NCBI RefSeq assembly: GCF_008698235.1
Contig: NZ_PEBH01000007.1
Span: 62,001-126,000, forward strand
DNA: 64,000 nucleotides
Source: Bifidobacterium rousetti
GTDB lineage: Bacteria; Actinomycetota; Actinomycetes; Actinomycetales; Bifidobacteriaceae
Direction of reading: 5' to 3'
Shown: piece by piece, positions 60,556-64,000 of the stretch
Layout: each line of letters begins with the position of its first letter
Position numbering within the stretch: the stretch's first letter is position 1
Position numbers and translations under genes: made by a program
The notes under the pieces: model-generated
What the model was told of the DNA's origin: nothing
What the model saw: the letters and a program-made list of their open reading frames with translations, nothing else
Database searches by the model: none

Positions 60556-62918
60556 TCATGGCACGACGCAAACCGGCAGACAGGCAGGGGCGCAGGATTC
60601 GCCGGCGGCGGGAGCGAGGGTATCGCACGGCGAAGGAGCTGATCGGCTACGAGGCGATGCTCTCCAACGGGATCGCGTATCTGGGCGACGACCGGTGGAG
60701 CGTGACCGTGCGCATGTCCGACATCAACTATGAGACGGCCACGCGCGAACGGCAGGCGCAGCTCATCAACGCGTGGGCGGAGTTCCTGAACACGTTCGAC
60801 GGCTCCACCCGGCTGCAGGTCACCTGCGTGACGCGCACGCTCGACGCCCATGACGTGATGTCGATGGTCGGTATGCGATTGGACGGCGGCCCGTTCGACG
60901 CGCTGCGCGCGGAATCGAACCGGATCATGCTCGCCAAGCTCGGAGAACGCTCCCGCAACGCGGTCACCGACAAATACCTGACGATCACGATCACGGAAGA
61001 GGACCCGGAACGCGCGCAGGCCACGCTGAACCGACTTGTCAAAACGTCCGAAAGCCAGCTTTCCACGTTGGACGGATGCAAGATCACGCCGCTCGGCCGA
61101 GGCGAACGACTGCGCCTGCTGGCCCTGCTGCTGCGTCCGGGCGAACCGTTCCGCTACGACGACAAGCTGGTCGAATCCGGCCGCGCCACGTCGAAGGACT
61201 TCGTCACGCCGTGGTGCGTGGACGCGACGGACGCGCGCGTATTGCGACTGTCGAACGCCGCGGGCGACACGCTGCGCTCGACGTTGTGGATACGCGACTT
61301 CCCGCCGATCATGTCCGACCGGCTGATCGCCGAACTGACCGGTTTGAAGACCGAAGGCACGGTGTCGATTCATCTCGCGCCGTACGATCGCAGCGTCGGC
61401 GCGGAACTGGTGGACCGCAAGATCGCCGAAATGGACATGCAACGCCTGGAGGAGCGCCGCAGGAACATGCGCCGGCACATTCCCGCCGACGAACTGCCCG
61501 CCGACCTGCGCGACTCGTTGGAGGAGGCGCATAATCTTCGCGACGAGATGCGCCGGTCGAACGAACGGCTCGTGGAGGCGCTGGCGGCGGTCACGGTCTC
61601 GGCCCCCACACGCCCGCTGCTTGACCAGCGGGTCAAGGACGTGCTCGCCGCCTGCCGCAAGCTCTCCTGCACGGCCGAAACCCTCGCCTGCATGCAGCTC
61701 GACGGGTTGAACGCAAGCCTGCCGTTGGGCGTGAACCCGCTGCCGATGCGACGCACGCTGACCACGAGCAGCGCAGCGATCATGATGCCTTTCACGAATC
61801 AGGAGATCATGGACGAGCAAGGCGTGTTCTATGGGGTCAACGCGCGCAGCGGCAACGCGCTCATGGTCGACCGCACCCGCACCACGATCAACGCGAACGG
61901 GTTCGTGCTCGGCACCACCGGAAGCGGCAAATCGCAGGCCGCGAAGGCCGAAATGACCGCCTTGTTCCTGTCACGGCCCGACGACGATCTGATCATCGTC
62001 GACCCCGAACATGAGTACGCGCCCCTGTGCGAGGCGCTGCACGGCGCGAGGGTGATCGTCAGCGCCGGTTCCGCCGACCGCATCAACCCGATGGACATCA
62101 CGCTCGACGCCACACTGGACGGCGACCCGATCCGCACGAAGGCGAACGCGGTCATCTCCATGATCGGCGCGCTCATCGGCGGCTCCGACGGGCTGAACGC
62201 CGCGGAACGCTCCATCGTGGACCGGTGCACACTGGGGCTGTACCGCGAATACCGCAACAATCCCTCCCTGCCGCAACCCACCTTGGCCGACCTGCATCGC
62301 AGGCTCGTGGCCAGCAGCGAGCCGGAGGCGCGGGGGCTGGCGCTGAGCCTCGAATCGTATACGCTCGGCAGCCTGTCGGGCTTCGCCGGCCAGACCACCG
62401 TGGACACGTCCAACCGGTTCACCGTGTTCGACGTGGCCGCGTTGGAAGGCGAATTGAAGACGTTCGGGATGATGGTCGTTCTCGACCATCTGTGGAACCA
62501 GGTCGCCCGCAACCGGAAAGCGGACCGGCGCACCTGGATCTATGTGGACGAGTTCCACCGCATGTTCTCCAACAGGTACGCGTCCGAACAGTTCCTCGAC
62601 ATGTTCAAACGCGCCCGCAAATGGGGTCTCGGCATGACCGGCGTCACCCAGAACATCGAGGAACTGCTCGCCAGCAAGGAGGCGCGGTTCATGCTCGCCA
62701 ACTCCGCGTTCCTGCTGCTCATGAACCAGACGCCCACCGACGCGGCGAAACTGGCCGACATGTGGCATCTGTCGCCCGAACTGAAGGAACGGTTGGGCGG
62801 CGCACGCCCCGGCGAGGGCCTGCTCAAGGCCGGTGAGGCGTTCATCCCGTTCGACGGGCGCATCCCGACCGATTCCACGCTCTACCGGCTGTTCACCACG
62901 AAATTCGGGGAGACCTGA
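60552..62918 (+). CDS. VirB4-type conjugation ATPase
   Basis: The product has 788 residues, with a TraE/VirB4-like N-domain (YEAMLSNGIAYLGDDRW) and a RecA-like C-domain. Walker A is LGTTGSGKSQAAKAEM, Walker B DLIIVDPEHEYAP, and later WIYVDEFHRMFSN and TGVTQNIEELL are family motifs. It powers the type IV secretion channel at the membrane. Starts at ATG 60552 overlapping PrgI; a second ATG two codons on is possible. Its stop overlaps the CHAP gene start. Confidence 0.93.
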   Translation: MIMARRKPADRQGRRIRRRRERGYRTAKELIGYEAMLSNGIAYLGDDRWSVTVRMSDINYETATRERQAQLINAWAEFLNTFDGSTRLQVTCVTRTLDAHDVMSMVGMRLDGGPFDALRAESNRIMLAKLGERSRNAVTDKYLTITITEEDPERAQATLNRLVKTSESQLSTLDGCKITPLGRGERLRLLALLLRPGEPFRYDDKLVESGRATSKDFVTPWCVDATDARVLRLSNAAGDTLRSTLWIRDFPPIMSDRLIAELTGLKTEGTVSIHLAPYDRSVGAELVDRKIAEMDMQRLEERRRNMRRHIPADELPADLRDSLEEAHNLRDEMRRSNERLVEALAAVTVSAPTRPLLDQRVKDVLAACRKLSCTAETLACMQLDGLNASLPLGVNPLPMRRTLTTSSAAIMMPFTNQEIMDEQGVFYGVNARSGNALMVDRTRTTINANGFVLGTTGSGKSQAAKAEMTALFLSRPDDDLIIVDPEHEYAPLCEALHGARVIVSAGSADRINPMDITLDATLDGDPIRTKANAVISMIGALIGGSDGLNAAERSIVDRCTLGLYREYRNNPSLPQPTLADLHRRLVASSEPEARGLALSLESYTLGSLSGFAGQTTVDTSNRFTVFDVAALEGELKTFGMMVVLDHLWNQVARNRKADRRTWIYVDEFHRMFSNRYASEQFLDMFKRARKWGLGMTGVTQNIEELLASKEARFMLANSAFLLLMNQTPTDAAKLADMWHLSPELKERLGGARPGEGLLKAGEAFIPFDGRIPTDSTLYRLFTTKFGET

Positions 62919-64000
62919 TGGTCGAACTCATGGACCCTCGGACCGGCACCGCCGGCAAGCTCACCTCATACACCGGCCGCATCCGCGAAGGCGAAGGACT
63001 GACGGGCCGACTGCGCTCGACCACGGTCAGGCTCGCCGGCGACGCCGCCGCGCTCGGCCGCAACACCATGCAAACCGCGACAGAGACAACGGACGAGCAT
63101 GAGGAAAACGGTATCGACCCGGCTGACGCGATCCTTGATGTCGGGCAAGGGCTGCGTTCCGCCGGCCGACTTGTACCAAACACCGGCAGACGCGGCGGGC
63201 AACATGTTCGGCGACCGACGACCACGACGGAGCCATTGAACGATATCGCCGATGCCGAACCGACCTTGGATGTCTTCGCGGAACCGGCAGACGGCGGGCC
63301 GATCATGAACGGTCCGGCTCGTCATACGCCTGTCACGTCGTCATCCGGCACGGCTCCGAGCCCCACTGCCACGCTGAGCACGCCGCCCGGCAGCACCCGC
63401 GGCGTCGCACGCCGGCTCGCGCAATCCGGAACAACAGGCGGGATGCGCCGTGCGGGGAACACGGCGCACGGAACGGCCGGAGGCATACGTTTCGCGTCGC
63501 CATTGTCCAGATTCACGCCCGGCTCCACGGGTTCCGCGACGCGTGGCACCAGAAATACCGCCAAGGGAGTGGCGAAGGCGGCGGACGGCTTGTCCAATCT
63601 CATGCGGGCGGCCGTCGACGGCGCGCGCAGGATCATGGCATCCGTCGTTTCGGCCGTGACGGGCGCGGTCGGCATGCCGGTGTTCCTATTGGCGACGGCC
63701 GCGATCATGGTGCTCGCGACGCTCATGGCGCTCCTGTCATGGCTGCCCGGCTTCAACGCCACGCAGCAGGGCTGCGCCGGCGGCGACTGTTCCGTCACCG
63801 GCAGCGTGATCGGCTCGCTGGAACCGCCATTGGTCATGAACGGCGACGATTCGGCCGTGAACGTGGACGCGATGAACCTGCCCGAAATCGTCTCGTACGA
63901 GCGCTGGCAGTGCACATGGTGGGGCGCGTCCCGACGCGAGCAGATCGGCAAGCCCGTCGACCCGTGGATGGGCGACGGGCACATGTGGCGTGCCAGCGCC
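62918..64000 (+). CDS. Membrane-anchored CHAP peptidoglycan hydrolase, 5' part (cut by window edge)
   Basis: An open frame of 361 codons without a stop to the window end. It begins MVELMDPRTGTAGKLTSYTG with a long disordered Thr/Gly/Arg-rich cytosolic region (to about 240). One membrane helix follows (GMPVFLLATAAIMVLATLMA), then an external Cys-containing loop (QQGCAGGDCSVTG). The CHAP domain start is WQCTWWGASRREQIGKPVD, with the catalytic Cys332. Such VirB1-like enzymes open the wall for the conjugation channel. ATG overlaps the VirB4 stop. The rest is outside. Confidence 0.85.
   Translation, partial: MVELMDPRTGTAGKLTSYTGRIREGEGLTGRLRSTTVRLAGDAAALGRNTMQTATETTDEHEENGIDPADAILDVGQGLRSAGRLVPNTGRRGGQHVRRPTTTTEPLNDIADAEPTLDVFAEPADGGPIMNGPARHTPVTSSSGTAPSPTATLSTPPGSTRGVARRLAQSGTTGGMRRAGNTAHGTAGGIRFASPLSRFTPGSTGSATRGTRNTAKGVAKAADGLSNLMRAAVDGARRIMASVVSAVTGAVGMPVFLLATAAIMVLATLMALLSWLPGFNATQQGCAGGDCSVTGSVIGSLEPPLVMNGDDSAVNVDAMNLPEIVSYERWQCTWWGASRREQIGKPVDPWMGDGHMWRASA

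Larger units (their letters stand above)
49113..64000 (+). mobile_element. One end of an integrative conjugative element
   Basis: From the broken tRNA-Lys to the window edge the genes form an ICE-like set: HTH protein, HTH replication-type protein, WhiB, ParA with a ribbon-helix-helix partner, two LPXTG surface proteins, Maff2, TrbL/VirB6-like, PrgI, VirB4 and a CHAP hydrolase. Overlapping start/stop codons link several. All but the GNAT pair are on the plus strand. Relaxase, coupling protein, integrase and the right border must lie beyond 64000 or are absent. The left border is inferred from gene content and the tRNA break. Confidence 0.75.

Overview
The window is chromosomal DNA of a high-GC Gram-positive bacterium and fits Bifidobacterium best. 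The reasons are the F-type ATPase operon order, an actinobacterial GlnR, a DUF2469 protein, a WhiB protein, a long Arg/Asp-rich Rho, several leaderless promoters of the TANNNT-N7-ATG type, and the dominance of GC-rich codons. Species cannot be fixed from sequence reading alone.

Layout. Positions 1-3407 (minus strand) hold the proximal half of the ATP synthase operon (atpB-E-F-H-A; atpA is cut by the window edge). Then come metA (predicted acetyl-CoA type), initiator tRNA-Met, an LPXTG-like wall protein, glgE, ppa, mntP, a membrane protein, glnR, nth, a solute-binding lipoprotein-like protein and valS. From 19 to 33 kb (minus strand) lie a large secreted protein of unknown function, chorismate mutase, an aminodeoxychorismate-lyase-like enzyme, rho, a UDP-galactopyranose-mutase-like flavoprotein, a DUF2469 protein, a GNAT enzyme and the gatCAB operon. 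From 33 to 48 kb lie an AbiEi/DUF559-like gene between two hairpin arrays, a TrmH-type methyltransferase, a phosphoribosyltransferase-like protein, the divergent csoR/copper-ATPase locus, glpF, two tRNA-Lys(CTT) genes in a 409-bp tandem duplication, the rpsF-ssb-rpsR-rplI operon, prs and a MalY/PatB-type enzyme.

From 49.1 kb to the right edge lies one end of an integrative conjugative element. It begins at a tRNA-Lys(TTT)-like 5' half that keeps its promoter but has no T-arm or acceptor 3' strand. It carries an HTH protein, an HTH replication-type protein, WhiB, ParA plus a ribbon-helix-helix partner, a GNAT enzyme with a 55-residue companion, two LPXTG surface proteins (a SpaA-type pilin and an antigen I/II-like adhesin), a Maff2 protein, TrbL/VirB6-like, PrgI, VirB4 and a CHAP hydrolase cut by the window edge. 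No integrase, relaxase or sortase is in view.

The most unusual content is intergenic. Several unrelated palindrome families form regularly spaced arrays. Family C (core CCGATCCTATAGGATCGG) has a 51-bp period at three loci and at a fourth inside a coding sequence. Family B (CTCTCGCTG...CAGCGAGAG) has a 52-53-bp period at three loci, two of them flanking a single nuclease-like gene. Family A (TTGTTGCGCTGAG hairpins) has a 61-bp period. Shorter GC-rich repeats of about 20 bp occur at two places. They look CRISPR-like in geometry, but the repeats are degenerate and there is no cas gene. A second oddity is the copper P-type ATPase: it has an N-terminal cupredoxin-like domain and a C-terminal YHS domain but appears to lack its whole nucleotide-binding domain.
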